A stretch of 15,760 nucleotides of DNA, taken from Leptolyngbyaceae cyanobacterium M65_K2018_010. Its GTDB lineage: Bacteria; Cyanobacteriota; Cyanobacteriia; Phormidesmidales; Phormidesmidaceae. The position numbers were made by a program, and so were the translations under genes. Positions 7,075 through 13,696 of the stretch are shown here, piece by piece. The notes under the pieces are model-generated. The model made no database searches and was not told where the DNA came from. It saw only the letters and a program-made list of their open reading frames with translations. Location: contig DVEE01000460.1 in assembly GCA_015295885.1 (NCBI GenBank), positions 1 to 15,760 of the forward strand, written 5' to 3'. Within the stretch, counting starts at the first letter, position 1. Each line of letters begins with the position of its first letter.

Positions 7075-7959
7075 TTACTGGCTGGGAGACGACCGCCAAA
7101 TCGCATCGGCCACTCGGCAGACGTCATACATCTCGGCCCCGTCATGGACGCGCAGAATATCAGCGCCAGCGGCAATGGCGGCACAGCAGGCCGCGGCCGT
7201 CCCCCAAATCCGCTGCTGGGGATCGGGCTGGTCGAGAATCCAGCCAATGAAGCTCTTGCGAGAGGGGCCCACCAACAGCGGGCCGCCGAGGTCGCGGAAT
7301 TGATCCAGGTTTCTTAAAATCTCCAGGTTTTGGGTGTAGGTTTTGGCAAAGCCTAGGCCTGGATCGATGGCAATGTGGCCTGGCTCGACCCCGACCGCCA
7401 GCGCCGCTTCGATCTGACGCTGCAGGAAGCCCCGGATCTCGCCGATTAAATCCTGATAATCGGTGAGTTGCTGCATGGTGGTGGGGGTTCCCCGTAGATG
7501 CATCAGCACCACGGGCACCCCTAAATCGGCCACGGTGGATAGCATGGCGCCATCGTAGGTGCCACCGGAAATGTCGTTGATCAGATCGGCTCCGGCCCGG
7601 ACAGCGGCCCGTGCGACGGTGGCCCGGGTGGTGTCTACGGACAGAATGGCCCCCCGCAGGGCTTTGTCAGGATCGGCCCGGATCGCCTCAATCACCGGAA
7701 TCACCCGGTCTAATTCCTCCTGCTCGGCAATCCACTCGGCGCCAGGGCGGCTGGATTGCCCACCAATGTCTAGGATATCGGTGCCATGGTGGATGAGGTG
7801 ACGGGCCTGGGCTAGGGCCCGGTCTAGGGTATTAAACTGGCCGCCATCGCTAAAACTGTCGGGGGTGACGTTCAAAATTCCCATCAGATACGTGCGACGG
7901 CCCCAGGTTAAGGTGCGATCGCGTAGAACCCAGGCCGAGGGATGAAGGCTAGCTGACAT
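7075..7959 (-). CDS. folP: Dihydropteroate synthase
   Basis: Catalyses condensation of para-aminobenzoate with dihydropterin pyrophosphate in folate synthesis, in the cytoplasm; the sulfonamide target. The 294 aa span a full TIM barrel. Motifs in order: GILNVTPDSFSDGG (27-40), D-I-G-G-Q-S-S-R-P-G-A (64-74), N-D at 128-129 in INDISGG, M-H (153-154), D-P-G-L-G-F-A-K (199-206), GPSRKSF with S-R-K at 233-235, and the terminal R-V-H-D (270-273). The second motif has Ser70 where enzymes such as that of E. coli have Thr (ESTRPGA); a hydroxyl is kept, so activity is expected. ATG at 7959; no good Shine-Dalgarno. It is 140 nt upstream of psbQ on the same strand and 217 nt downstream of the amine oxidase, so probably its own unit. 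No other folate gene is in view. Confidence 0.96.
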   Translation of the reverse strand: MSASLHPSAWVLRDRTLTWGRRTYLMGILNVTPDSFSDGGQFNTLDRALAQARHLIHHGTDILDIGGQSSRPGAEWIAEQEELDRVIPVIEAIRADPDKALRGAILSVDTTRATVARAAVRAGADLINDISGGTYDGAMLSTVADLGVPVVLMHLRGTPTTMQQLTDYQDLIGEIRGFLQRQIEAALAVGVEPGHIAIDPGLGFAKTYTQNLEILRNLDQFRDLGGPLLVGPSRKSFIGWILDQPDPQQRIWGTAAACCAAIAAGADILRVHDGAEMYDVCRVADAIWRSSPSQ

Positions 7960-8106
7960 AGCGGTAGAACCAGGAAGGTGGCAGGACTCCCTCCATCCTA
8001 CGGGGTGACTCAGCGGTTGCCCCAGTTCCCCTGGTCTAACCTCTGGAGGGCCTAGTACTTAAAGGCAGAAATAGACTACGGATCGCGCGTCTGGAAAGCC
8101 CCAATT

Positions 8107-8158
8107 GATAGGGATGCCCCTATATCCTGCTGTACAGGGCAAAGCCCTACATCCTGCT
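8107..8158. repeat. Tandem pair of similar hairpins
   Basis: Two related units, 8107-8131 and 8132-8158, each end in ATCCTGCT and each carry a short stem: ATAGGG/CCCTAT in the first, and AGGGC/GCCCT around AAA in the second. Read on the minus strand they follow the amine oxidase stop at 8177, so they may help end that transcript. The core AAAGCCCTACATCCT (8141-8155) recurs exactly at 10855-10869, and an AGGGCT/AGCCCT hairpin recurs at 14830-14844, suggesting a dispersed short hairpin family. Confidence 0.6.
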
Positions 8159-8176
8159 TCCTTTGGCTTTGCGATA

Positions 8177-9772
8177 CTAGGTGGCCAGCAGCCGTTGGGT
8201 GAGGGCGGCGGCGGCCAGGCGACCGGTTTGGGCCGCGCCGTTCATGTAGCCGTAGTAGGCCTCGCTAAACTGTTCTCCAGCAAACAGCAGGTTGCCCACC
8301 TGCGCTCCCCGCCCCTGGCCGGGAGGAGTGGCCTCTGCGTAGAGAAAATCCCGGAAGCGAGTGTATTGACCAGGCCTAAAGTTGGTATAACTACCGCCAA
8401 AATCGGGATCCTGGCCCCAGGCCGTGCGAGCGTAGCGATGGGTCACGCTGGCGCCAAGGTCGGGTAGGTAAATGCCCAGTTGATCGACAAACCCTTGCCC
8501 CTGGGTCTGAATCCCACCGTCTGCGGCTGGCACCTCATTCCCGCCTAAAAAGAAGGTTAGCACTCCCTGGGGGTATTCCGGTTGGCGCTGGGTGTCTTCC
8601 CACAGGCCGCTATAGCCCATATCGCTCCAGGCCGCGCCGGTAAAACCGTTAGCCCCCAGCCAAGGGCGCTGACTAAAGCCGGCGAAGAGTTTCTCATTGC
8701 GACCTGGACCACCCTCCTGAATGAACTGGCGCAGGCCATCGGGCAAGGGCACCTGAAGATCGATCCGCCGCAGTGCCGGAAAGGGCAGGGCTAAAATGAC
8801 GTAATCCGCCGCTACGCTGCCCTGGGTAAATCTCAGCTGGAAGCCCTCGCCCACCTGGGTCACCGCCTGTAATCGCCAACCGGTCTGCACCCCATCTCCC
8901 AGGTGGGCCGCCAGCCTTTGGGGAATCAAGCCACTGCCCCCCTTGACGGTGAAGAGCTCATCGGCGGCCAACGGGTCTACCCGCTGACCACGGACCTGCG
9001 GTAGGTTGTAGAGCAGTTGTAGGGCCGAAGCTTGATCGGCCTCGACCCCGTATTCAGTCCGAATGGAGGCCTCAATCAGCGATCGCCCGTAGCCCTGACG
9101 CATTTTCTGCCCGTGTAAATCCAGGTAATCGGCCACGGAGAGGGCATCTAAGCGAGGCGCGTAACGGTCAAAATTCTCTGCCAGTCGCTGTTGGTCGTGG
9201 GCGACCTGAGTCGCCAAGGGCGCCAGAGTAAACGCCAGTTCTGCCGGATCAATGCGGCGACCAGCAAAGAAAAAAGCCATCTCAGGCAGCGGGGAGGTCT
9301 CGGTGAGGCAACGCCGATCGAACAACTCTAGCCCCAATTCTTGAACCAGGCTAAGGACATCGTAGTGGTCGGAGTTGATAAAGGCGGCACCCAGGTCATT
9401 CACCAACCCGGGCATGACCAGGCCGGGGCGCGACTGAATCCGCCCCCCTACCCTAGCTTTGGCTTCATAAAGGGTCGCAGGGAGGCCCACTTTCTGCAGT
9501 TGATAAGCGGCGTTTAGCCCCGCCAAACCGCCCCCCACAATGGCGATACGAGCGGTTTGAGAACGGCTAGCCAGGCGGCTCGCCCATTCACCGGCGGGAC
9601 TAGAGCTCACCACGGTTATTCCAGCTGCCAGGGCGGAACAGCGCAAGATCTGTCGCCGAGACAGGGTAGGAACCGGCGGCTCTGGGGAAGTTGAGGGGCA
9701 ACTAGGCGCTTCGGTTCCAAGAGCCTTGGCCCAGCTGTGTTGCAAAAACCGAAATAAAAAGGTATGAGCCAT
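8177..9772 (-). CDS. Tat-exported flavin monoamine oxidase family protein
   Basis: A 531-aa FAD enzyme of the amine oxidase superfamily (MAO / L-amino acid oxidase type), expected to oxidise a primary or secondary amine with oxygen. A twin-arginine signal sits inside the protein: L-S-R-R-Q-I-L at 37-43, then the hydrophobic run CSALAAGITVV, so folded export across the membrane is predicted. After it come the Rossmann site VGGGLAG (79-85), G-G-R-I (109-112), RNEKLFAGFSQRPW in the mid-region (MAO-like) and the C-terminal FAD motif FAGEQFSEAYYGYMNGAAQTG. The 36 residues before the twin arginine are unusually long but resemble related cyanobacterial proteins, so the ATG at 9772 is kept. Substrate cannot be told from sequence. 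The gene stands alone: folP is 217 nt downstream and cobH is divergent upstream. Phytoene-desaturase-like proteins share the fold but lack the MAO C-terminal motif. Confidence 0.9.
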   Translation of the reverse strand: MAHTFLFRFLQHSWAKALGTEAPSCPSTSPEPPVPTLSRRQILRCSALAAGITVVSSSPAGEWASRLASRSQTARIAIVGGGLAGLNAAYQLQKVGLPATLYEAKARVGGRIQSRPGLVMPGLVNDLGAAFINSDHYDVLSLVQELGLELFDRRCLTETSPLPEMAFFFAGRRIDPAELAFTLAPLATQVAHDQQRLAENFDRYAPRLDALSVADYLDLHGQKMRQGYGRSLIEASIRTEYGVEADQASALQLLYNLPQVRGQRVDPLAADELFTVKGGSGLIPQRLAAHLGDGVQTGWRLQAVTQVGEGFQLRFTQGSVAADYVILALPFPALRRIDLQVPLPDGLRQFIQEGGPGRNEKLFAGFSQRPWLGANGFTGAAWSDMGYSGLWEDTQRQPEYPQGVLTFFLGGNEVPAADGGIQTQGQGFVDQLGIYLPDLGASVTHRYARTAWGQDPDFGGSYTNFRPGQYTRFRDFLYAEATPPGQGRGAQVGNLLFAGEQFSEAYYGYMNGAAQTGRLAAAALTQRLLAT

Positions 9773-10072
9773 AAGAGTCCAACGCAGCCATGGCCCAGGG
9801 GAGATTCCCTAGGCCCCATGGATATTAGGGATAAAGCTAGGGTTAGAGGCTCCCCCCTTGCCCCGAGGCCCGGTTAGCAGGCAGGCACTCCCCTGCAGCG
9901 AAGATCCTAGCCTCCGCCCAGCCACCGTTGGAGGGAGGAACACCCCAAGCTCCATTGTAGCCGTGGAGGGGATTGCCCCTGGGCTTAGCTGACAGTCTCC
10001 GAGGGGATGGCGGCGATTTACCTAAACCACCGGGGTAGGCCTTGGCCTGGCCCACAGCCAGATCGCTTCCTA
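9773..10072. other. Divergent intergenic region
   Basis: Separates the amine oxidase gene (minus) from cobH (plus) and must contain both start regions. I looked for a cobalamin riboswitch (B12-box) ahead of cobH and did not see one. A 70-codon minus-strand open frame at 9843-10055 is rich in Gly and Pro without recognisable motifs and is not called. Confidence 0.5.
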
Positions 10073-10101
10073 TTGCGTTGCGGTAAAGACCTGGCTACAC
10101 T
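10073..10101 (+). promoter_or_regulatory. Candidate sigma-70-type promoter of cobH
   Basis: TTGCGT (10073-10078) and TACACT (10096-10101) are spaced by exactly 17 bp and lie 35 nt before the cobH ATG. The -35 keeps TTG and the -10 matches four of six consensus positions. Chance matches of this quality are common. Confidence 0.4.
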
Positions 10102-10136
10102 GGGCCCATAAATTTGAACCTATTTCCTGGCCTGCT

Positions 10137-10766
10137 ATGGAATGGCATGTGACCGATGCTGAGAGCCTGAGGGTGATTGACACTGAAATTGGCGACCATA
10201 GCTTTTCCCCCGCCGAGTACGAAATCCTGCGTCGGGTTATCTATGCGACGGCGGATTTTGACTATGCTAACTTGATCCACTTTTCGGAGCAGGCGCTGCA
10301 GTCTGGCGCTGCCGCCCTGGCGGCTCGCACCACGATTGTGGTGGATGTGCCTATGGTGCAGGTGGGCATTACCCCTGCTATTCAGGCCACCTTTGCCAAC
10401 CCGGTTTACTGTGGCATGGATGCACTGACTCGTCCCCAAAAGGGCAAAAGCCAAACTGCTTGGGGAATCGAAACCCTGGCCCAGCGATACCCCGAGGGGA
10501 TCTTTGTGATTGGAGACTCTGAAGTGGCCCTGGCTACCCTGGTCGCCATGATTGAGGCGCAGGCGGCGCGGCCGGCTTTGGTGGTGGCCACTCCGGCCGG
10601 CTTTCTGGATACCGCGACGCTAAAAAACCGCCTGCAGGAAACCCTGATTCCCCATGTGCGGATTGAGGGCCGCAAGGGCAGTGCTGTGGTCGCCGCCGCC
10701 ATTGTTAATGGCCTGGTAGATTTGGCCTGGCAAGCCTACGGTCAAGAGTCCCCAGCGATGAACTAG
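10137..10766 (+). CDS. cobH: Precorrin-8X methylmutase (CobH/CbiC)
   Basis: Moves the C-11 methyl group to C-12 in precorrin-8 (or cobalt-precorrin-8), giving hydrogenobyrinate or cobyrinate in cobalamin synthesis; cytoplasmic. The 209 aa match the family length. Conserved blocks: DTEIGDHSFSPAEYEILRRV (15-34), HFSEQALQSGAAALAART (48-65), IVVDVPMVQVGI (67-78), GDSEVALATLVAMI near the middle, GTPAGF-like VATPAGFLD, and the closing GRKGSAVVAAAIVNGL, which holds the family's G-x-K-G substrate loop. The position usually held by the catalytic His (R-x-I-H-[AT]) is Tyr36 here (RRVIYATADF); I believe this is shared by other cyanobacteria, but could not check. ATG at 10137 with no clear Shine-Dalgarno. 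Single gene: no other cob gene lies in the window, which is usual in cyanobacteria, where the pathway is scattered. Confidence 0.95.
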   Translation: MEWHVTDAESLRVIDTEIGDHSFSPAEYEILRRVIYATADFDYANLIHFSEQALQSGAAALAARTTIVVDVPMVQVGITPAIQATFANPVYCGMDALTRPQKGKSQTAWGIETLAQRYPEGIFVIGDSEVALATLVAMIEAQAARPALVVATPAGFLDTATLKNRLQETLIPHVRIEGRKGSAVVAAAIVNGLVDLAWQAYGQESPAMN

Positions 10767-10832
10767 TACCTTGCGGCGGAAATGGGGCTACTATTTTTGT
10801 GGCTGAAAAGCCTTAGTAAAAGGGGATTTCCT

Positions 10833-10885
10833 TTCTGCCTGCTGCGCACGGGCTAAAGCCCTACATCCTTCTGCCTTCTGCCTTC
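10833..10885. repeat. Dispersed hairpin plus TTCTGCC heptamer repeat
   Basis: A GGGC-TAAA-GCCC hairpin (10850-10861) continues into CTACATCCT, giving an exact 15-nt match (10855-10869) to the hairpin at 8141-8155. It is followed by two and a half tandem TTCTGCC units (10869-10885), with another unit at 10833-10839. Such strings recur between cyanobacterial genes. The region separates the convergent cobH and pentapeptide-repeat genes. Confidence 0.6.
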
Positions 10886-10896
10886 ATGTACTAGCC

Positions 10897-10911
10897 TTAG
10901 GCGCGGCCTAA
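10897..10911 (-). terminator. Hairpin after the pentapeptide-repeat gene
   Basis: TTAGGC (10897-10902) and GCCTAA (10906-10911) form a perfect 6-bp stem with a GCG/CGC loop, 9 nt past the stop of the minus-strand gene. No T-tract follows on that strand, so termination is only inferred from position. Confidence 0.35.
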
Positions 10912-10920
10912 ACGGTCAAC

Positions 10921-11481
10921 CTAATTGGGGCAATTGCGGTTTTCTATCGCCCCATCGGGCATTGTGGTGTGGCAGAAGATCACCTGGCTGCGGTTCACCC
11001 CTCGCAGGTTGGCGCCCTTGAGGTTGGCATTCTGAAGGTTAGCGGTGCCCAAGGTGACGCTCAACAGCACGGCTCCCTCCAGGTTAGCCCCCGACAGATC
11101 GGCATTGTCCAGGTTGGCTTGGGTCATTTCGGCCCCCGACAGGTCGGCCCCTGACAGGTTTGCGTTCAGCAGGTTAGCGCCATTCAGGCGGGCCTGTGCT
11201 AAGGAGGCGTTGGTTAGATCGGCTTGTTCCAGGTCGCTGAGCATCAGGTTGGCTTCACCCAGGTCGGCCCCGACTAGGTCAGCCTTGAGCAGGACGGCAA
11301 TTTTCAGGTTGGCGCCATGCAGATCGCGGTCCCTCAGGTTGGCTTCATTCAAAATGCAAACCGGGCATTCGTTGGTCTCTAGCAACTTCTGAACATCTTC
11401 GGGAATTGCCGCCATCGCTGGGTTGCACCCCAGCCACCAAAGCAGAGCCGCCATTCCTAGGAGGGCAAACAGTCGTTTCAT
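10921..11481 (-). CDS. Exported pentapeptide-repeat protein
   Basis: A 186-aa protein that folds as a right-handed quadrilateral beta-helix. The start at 11481 is chosen because it places a clear Sec signal peptide at the N-terminus (MKRLFALLGMAALLWWLGC, cleavage near AMA-A about residues 22-25); the open frame to 11583 would bury it. Residues about 46-150 are tandem A(D/N)LxX units (for example ANLLNANLSGADLSGAEMTQ), over 20 repeats. Flanking pieces are ECPVC before the repeats and FCHTTMPDG after them, both common in lumenal or periplasmic cyanobacterial members; the cysteines could pair. No enzymatic motif is present; such proteins are thought to be scaffolds, and function here is unknown. 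The stop of the HExxH gene lies 62 nt upstream on the same strand, so the two may share a transcript. An imperfect GCGAT/ATCGC dyad lies just before the ATG. Confidence 0.9.
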   Translation of the reverse strand: MKRLFALLGMAALLWWLGCNPAMAAIPEDVQKLLETNECPVCILNEANLRDRDLHGANLKIAVLLKADLVGADLGEANLMLSDLEQADLTNASLAQARLNGANLLNANLSGADLSGAEMTQANLDNADLSGANLEGAVLLSVTLGTANLQNANLKGANLRGVNRSQVIFCHTTMPDGAIENRNCPN

Positions 11482-11543
11482 AGTCGATTGCGATAGGAGA
11501 TCATCGCTATTCTCCCATTCCGCGGGAATACCCTGGCGGCTGA

Positions 11544-12188
11544 TCACGGATTCGGCCCATAGCAGGCCCCATGACCCAGCCAAAATTGATCCACCTGGGG
11601 GTTAGGGCGGCAGGGCGGCCAGTACCTCAACCAATCCCTAGCGGCCCTGGCCGTCGGGGGCATGGGCAAATCCTGGGCCAGGCAGAGGTGAGATAAAGCG
11701 CTATGGAACTCTGCCCCATGGCCGGTCGTGCCGGCGATCGCATGGGCCAGTTCATGGGCTACTAAATGGGGCCAGTCCGCCGGTATGACTCGGCTTGGAT
11801 CAATCACTAGGGCAATGGGTTGCCGGTGCAAATTGCAAAACCCATCTACTCCAACCCGGGGAGCAATGGGGGCCGCAAAAATGGCGACGTCAGGATGGGC
11901 CTGAGCCGGTAGGCAGGTCATCAAATCCGCCAAAATGCTACTCAGATGCTGGTTAAGCTGGTGGATATGCCAACCCATCCAGGTCAAAACGGCCAAAAAT
12001 TGATCCTCGGGGTTCGCCATCACAATCCAGTCCGACTGCGGGGCCAATTGGCGGACTAGGCGAAGATATTGGCTAGCTCGCCTGACCGGGTCCAAACCTG
12101 GGACCGGCGGATTTTGCCCAATCTTGCCTAGGTAGGGGTGGCTTGGGATGGTCTGAGGGTGGCAACACTGAGGATCAAAAGGTTCCAT
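11544..12188 (-). CDS. Putative zinc metallopeptidase with HExxH motif
   Basis: A 214-aa protein of no named family that I recognise with certainty. Near the C-terminus it has P-H-L-V-A-H-E-L-A-H (HExxH: His145, Glu146, His149) followed by AIAGTTGHGAEFHSAL, where His157 or His162 could be the third zinc ligand. The HExxH ... G-H-G-x-E-F layout recalls SprT-like and other zincins. It ends in a conserved-looking WPPCRPNP and WLGHGACY. No signal peptide or membrane segment. Start is uncertain: the ATG at 12188 has GCGAGG 5 nt before it, while a GTG at 12347 has a better AGGAG 4 nt before it and would add 53 residues. I prefer 12188 because the extra part is read across a 13-bp tandem repeat and looks non-conserved. 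Likely partner: the pentapeptide-repeat gene 62 nt downstream. The substrate is unknown; it may be an inactive or non-proteolytic zincin. Confidence 0.7.
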   Translation of the reverse strand: MEPFDPQCCHPQTIPSHPYLGKIGQNPPVPGLDPVRRASQYLRLVRQLAPQSDWIVMANPEDQFLAVLTWMGWHIHQLNQHLSSILADLMTCLPAQAHPDVAIFAAPIAPRVGVDGFCNLHRQPIALVIDPSRVIPADWPHLVAHELAHAIAGTTGHGAEFHSALSHLCLAQDLPMPPTARAARDWLRYWPPCRPNPQVDQFWLGHGACYGPNP

Positions 12189-12261
12189 GCGAGCCTCGCT
12201 CAACGTCCTTGCTCGAGCAACGATTTTCGGGGGGCGGTAGTCAATCTGCCGGACGTCAATG

Positions 12262-12310
12262 TTTGGAGAATGGGTTTGGAGAATGGGTTTGGGGAATGGG
12301 GTTGGGGAAT
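12262..12310. repeat. Tandem 13-bp repeat, nearly four copies
   Basis: TTTGGAGAATGGG occurs at 12262-12274 and 12275-12287, as TTTGGGGAATGGG at 12288-12300, and as a partial GTTGGGGAAT at 12301-12310. The unit length is not a multiple of three. It lies between the two possible starts of the HExxH protein. Confidence 0.9.
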
Positions 12311-12401
12311 AATTGAGGCCCAGCGGTTCACACCCCCTGGACTCCACCTATCTCCTGAGAATTAGCATTCTAAGCGTTTGGGTAGACCCCTGGGAATCCC
12401 T

Positions 12402-12420
12402 GGCGGTCCCCGGGGCCGCC
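12402..12420. repeat. Strong GC hairpin
   Basis: A 19-nt sequence pairs end to end (GGCGG/CCGCC, then one T-G pair, then CCC/GGG around a single C). The loop is too small for the innermost pairs to form as RNA. It lies upstream of the longer HExxH start and may belong to its leader or to a decayed reading frame in this gap. Confidence 0.4.
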
Positions 12421-12584
12421 CAGCTTTAACTTCATCCTCACCGAGTTGTACCCGCGACCTTCCTGGGCTGCGATCGCAACGAAACCGCAATTCCAGTGAA
12501 TCTAGTCAGCGTAGTGCAATGATTTTGTGGTCTGGCTCTAGATGGCAATCCAGTTCATGCCGAACACTTTAAGGCCGAATTTTT

Positions 12585-12590
12585 TATAAT
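12585..12590 (+). promoter_or_regulatory. Candidate -10 box of the PHP gene
   Basis: A perfect TATAAT sits in a sharply AT-rich island (about 12578-12616) 52 nt before the PHP start. No good -35 is seen 16-18 bp upstream (GAACAC), so the promoter would be weak or activator-dependent. Confidence 0.35.
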
Positions 12591-12642
12591 CTTAATATTA
12601 GCGTTATATTAATTTCAGTTAGTCCGTTGCACTCAAGGACTC

Positions 12643-13386
12643 ATGGTTGTTGCATCAAGCCTCACCTCCTTAAATCAGCATAGGTTGACGGGCGATGCTC
12701 AGATACTGAAGCAAGTTTTTAACACTGTCGATGGGGCCAGTTGCCCCCACACCTTTAATTTTCATATGCATACGGTGTGTTCCGACGGCAAGTTGACGCC
12801 AGCTGCCTTGATGGAACAGGTGATAGCTATTGGTTTGCAAGCGTTTGCCATTACCGATCACCACAGTATTGAAGGCTTTAAACAGGCTAACTCCTGGCTA
12901 GAGGACTGGCGCTGGCGGCACCCAACCCCCCTGGGGCAACGACGCACCGATGATGTTCTGGGGGGAAGTAGACCCAGGCTATTTACTGGGGTAGAAATAA
13001 CTGCAGTATTAGCGGGGATCGAAGTCCATATTTTGGGGTATGGGTTTGCGCCTAATCATGGGGCTATAGCTCCCTACCTCAAGGGGGTTGCTCCCAAAGC
13101 AGAACTGCGATCGGCCGAAAGCGTGATTCAAGCGATTCAAGCCGCCGGGGGGTTAGCCGTGTTAGCCCATCCCGCCCGTTATCGTTTGTCTACCGAAGAG
13201 TTGGTGGCCAGCGGAGCGGAACTGGGCATGGATGGGGTAGAAACCTACTATGCCTACAATAATCCCGAAGAGTGGCAGCCCTGCCCTCGTCATACCCCAG
13301 AGGTCGAGGGCTTAGCTCAGCGCTATGGTTTGCTTACCACCTGTGGCACAGATACCCACGGGGTCAACCTGCTGCGGCGATTGTAA
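12643..13386 (+). CDS. PHP-domain metal-dependent phosphoesterase
   Basis: A 247-aa member of the PHP superfamily (histidinol phosphatase / polymerase-associated phosphoesterases). Metal-ligand motifs in order: H41-x-H43 with S-D-G at 47-49 (NFHMHTVCSDGKLTP), T-D-H-H at 71-74, G-V-E at 116-118, A-H-P at 175-177 (VLAHPARY) and G-T-D-T-H-G at 235-240. All the ligands expected of a trinuclear site are present, so an active enzyme is likely; it may act on nucleotides or small phosphoesters, but the substrate is not shown. The first 35 residues before the domain are variable. ATG at 12643 with AAGGA only 3 nt upstream, an unusually tight spacing. The end after GTDTHGVNLLRRL is as in cyanobacterial relatives, so it is complete. 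Single gene; transposase debris begins about 95 nt downstream. Confidence 0.92.
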   Translation: MVVASSLTSLNQHRLTGDAQILKQVFNTVDGASCPHTFNFHMHTVCSDGKLTPAALMEQVIAIGLQAFAITDHHSIEGFKQANSWLEDWRWRHPTPLGQRRTDDVLGGSRPRLFTGVEITAVLAGIEVHILGYGFAPNHGAIAPYLKGVAPKAELRSAESVIQAIQAAGGLAVLAHPARYRLSTEELVASGAELGMDGVETYYAYNNPEEWQPCPRHTPEVEGLAQRYGLLTTCGTDTHGVNLLRRL

Positions 13387-13481
13387 AGGCTGCGGGTGGT
13401 TGTCACTATCCATGCCCACTACCCGTTTATCCCTATCCGATAGACCCGTTGTGAAACAGAGGGAAATTAGCTATACCGATA

Positions 13482-13671
13482 GAGGTGTTGAGACGGTAGC
13501 CAGATGCTGGATCTAGAGCGGGTCATCATTGACGTCACCGAGCGACCTGTGCAACGAGCTAAAGACAACGACCAGCAACGGGAAGACTACTCAGGCCAGA
13601 AGAAGCGACACACTCGCTCCCATCTGGCCCTAGTGGGAGTGGACCGGACGATACTAAAAAAAATCCCATGA
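13482..13671 (+). pseudogene. IS5-type DDE transposase remnant
   Basis: A 55-codon open frame from ATG 13504 to TGA 13671 reads DLERVIIDVTERPVQRAKDN, then DYSGQKKRHTRSHLALVG. This is the internal block around a catalytic Asp of IS5-superfamily transposases (DDE_Tnp_4 type; relatives read DGTERPIQRPKDN...YSGKKKRHT). Just upstream, bases 13482-13505 in another frame read E-V-L-R-R-stop-P-D, consistent with the same gene broken by a stop and a frameshift. Homology appears to end near 13653 (DRTIL), and no further transposase is seen before the next gene. Both ends are therefore missing and it cannot be active. No terminal repeats or target duplication recognised. The family is recognised from memory of the motif. 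Confidence 0.75.
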
Positions 13672-13696
13672 TCCATTCCAATCCTCTTGAAGCTCG

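Noticed and set aside
9968..9980. GGGGATTGCCCCT occurs here and, on the other strand, at 5239-5251
   Set aside because: A few shared 13-mers are expected by chance in a window of this size when both strands are compared, and nothing else around the two sites is alike.
9843..10055. 70-codon minus-strand open frame upstream of the amine oxidase
   Set aside because: Gly/Pro/Ala-rich composition of GC-rich non-coding DNA, no motif, no ribosome site; not supported as a gene.
10000..10136. Cobalamin riboswitch ahead of cobH
   Set aside because: No B12-box or the expected conserved core was seen in the short leader.
10921..11480. Strong repeat structure at DNA level with a 15-bp period
   Set aside because: Fully explained by the pentapeptide repeats of the encoded protein; not a CRISPR array or satellite.
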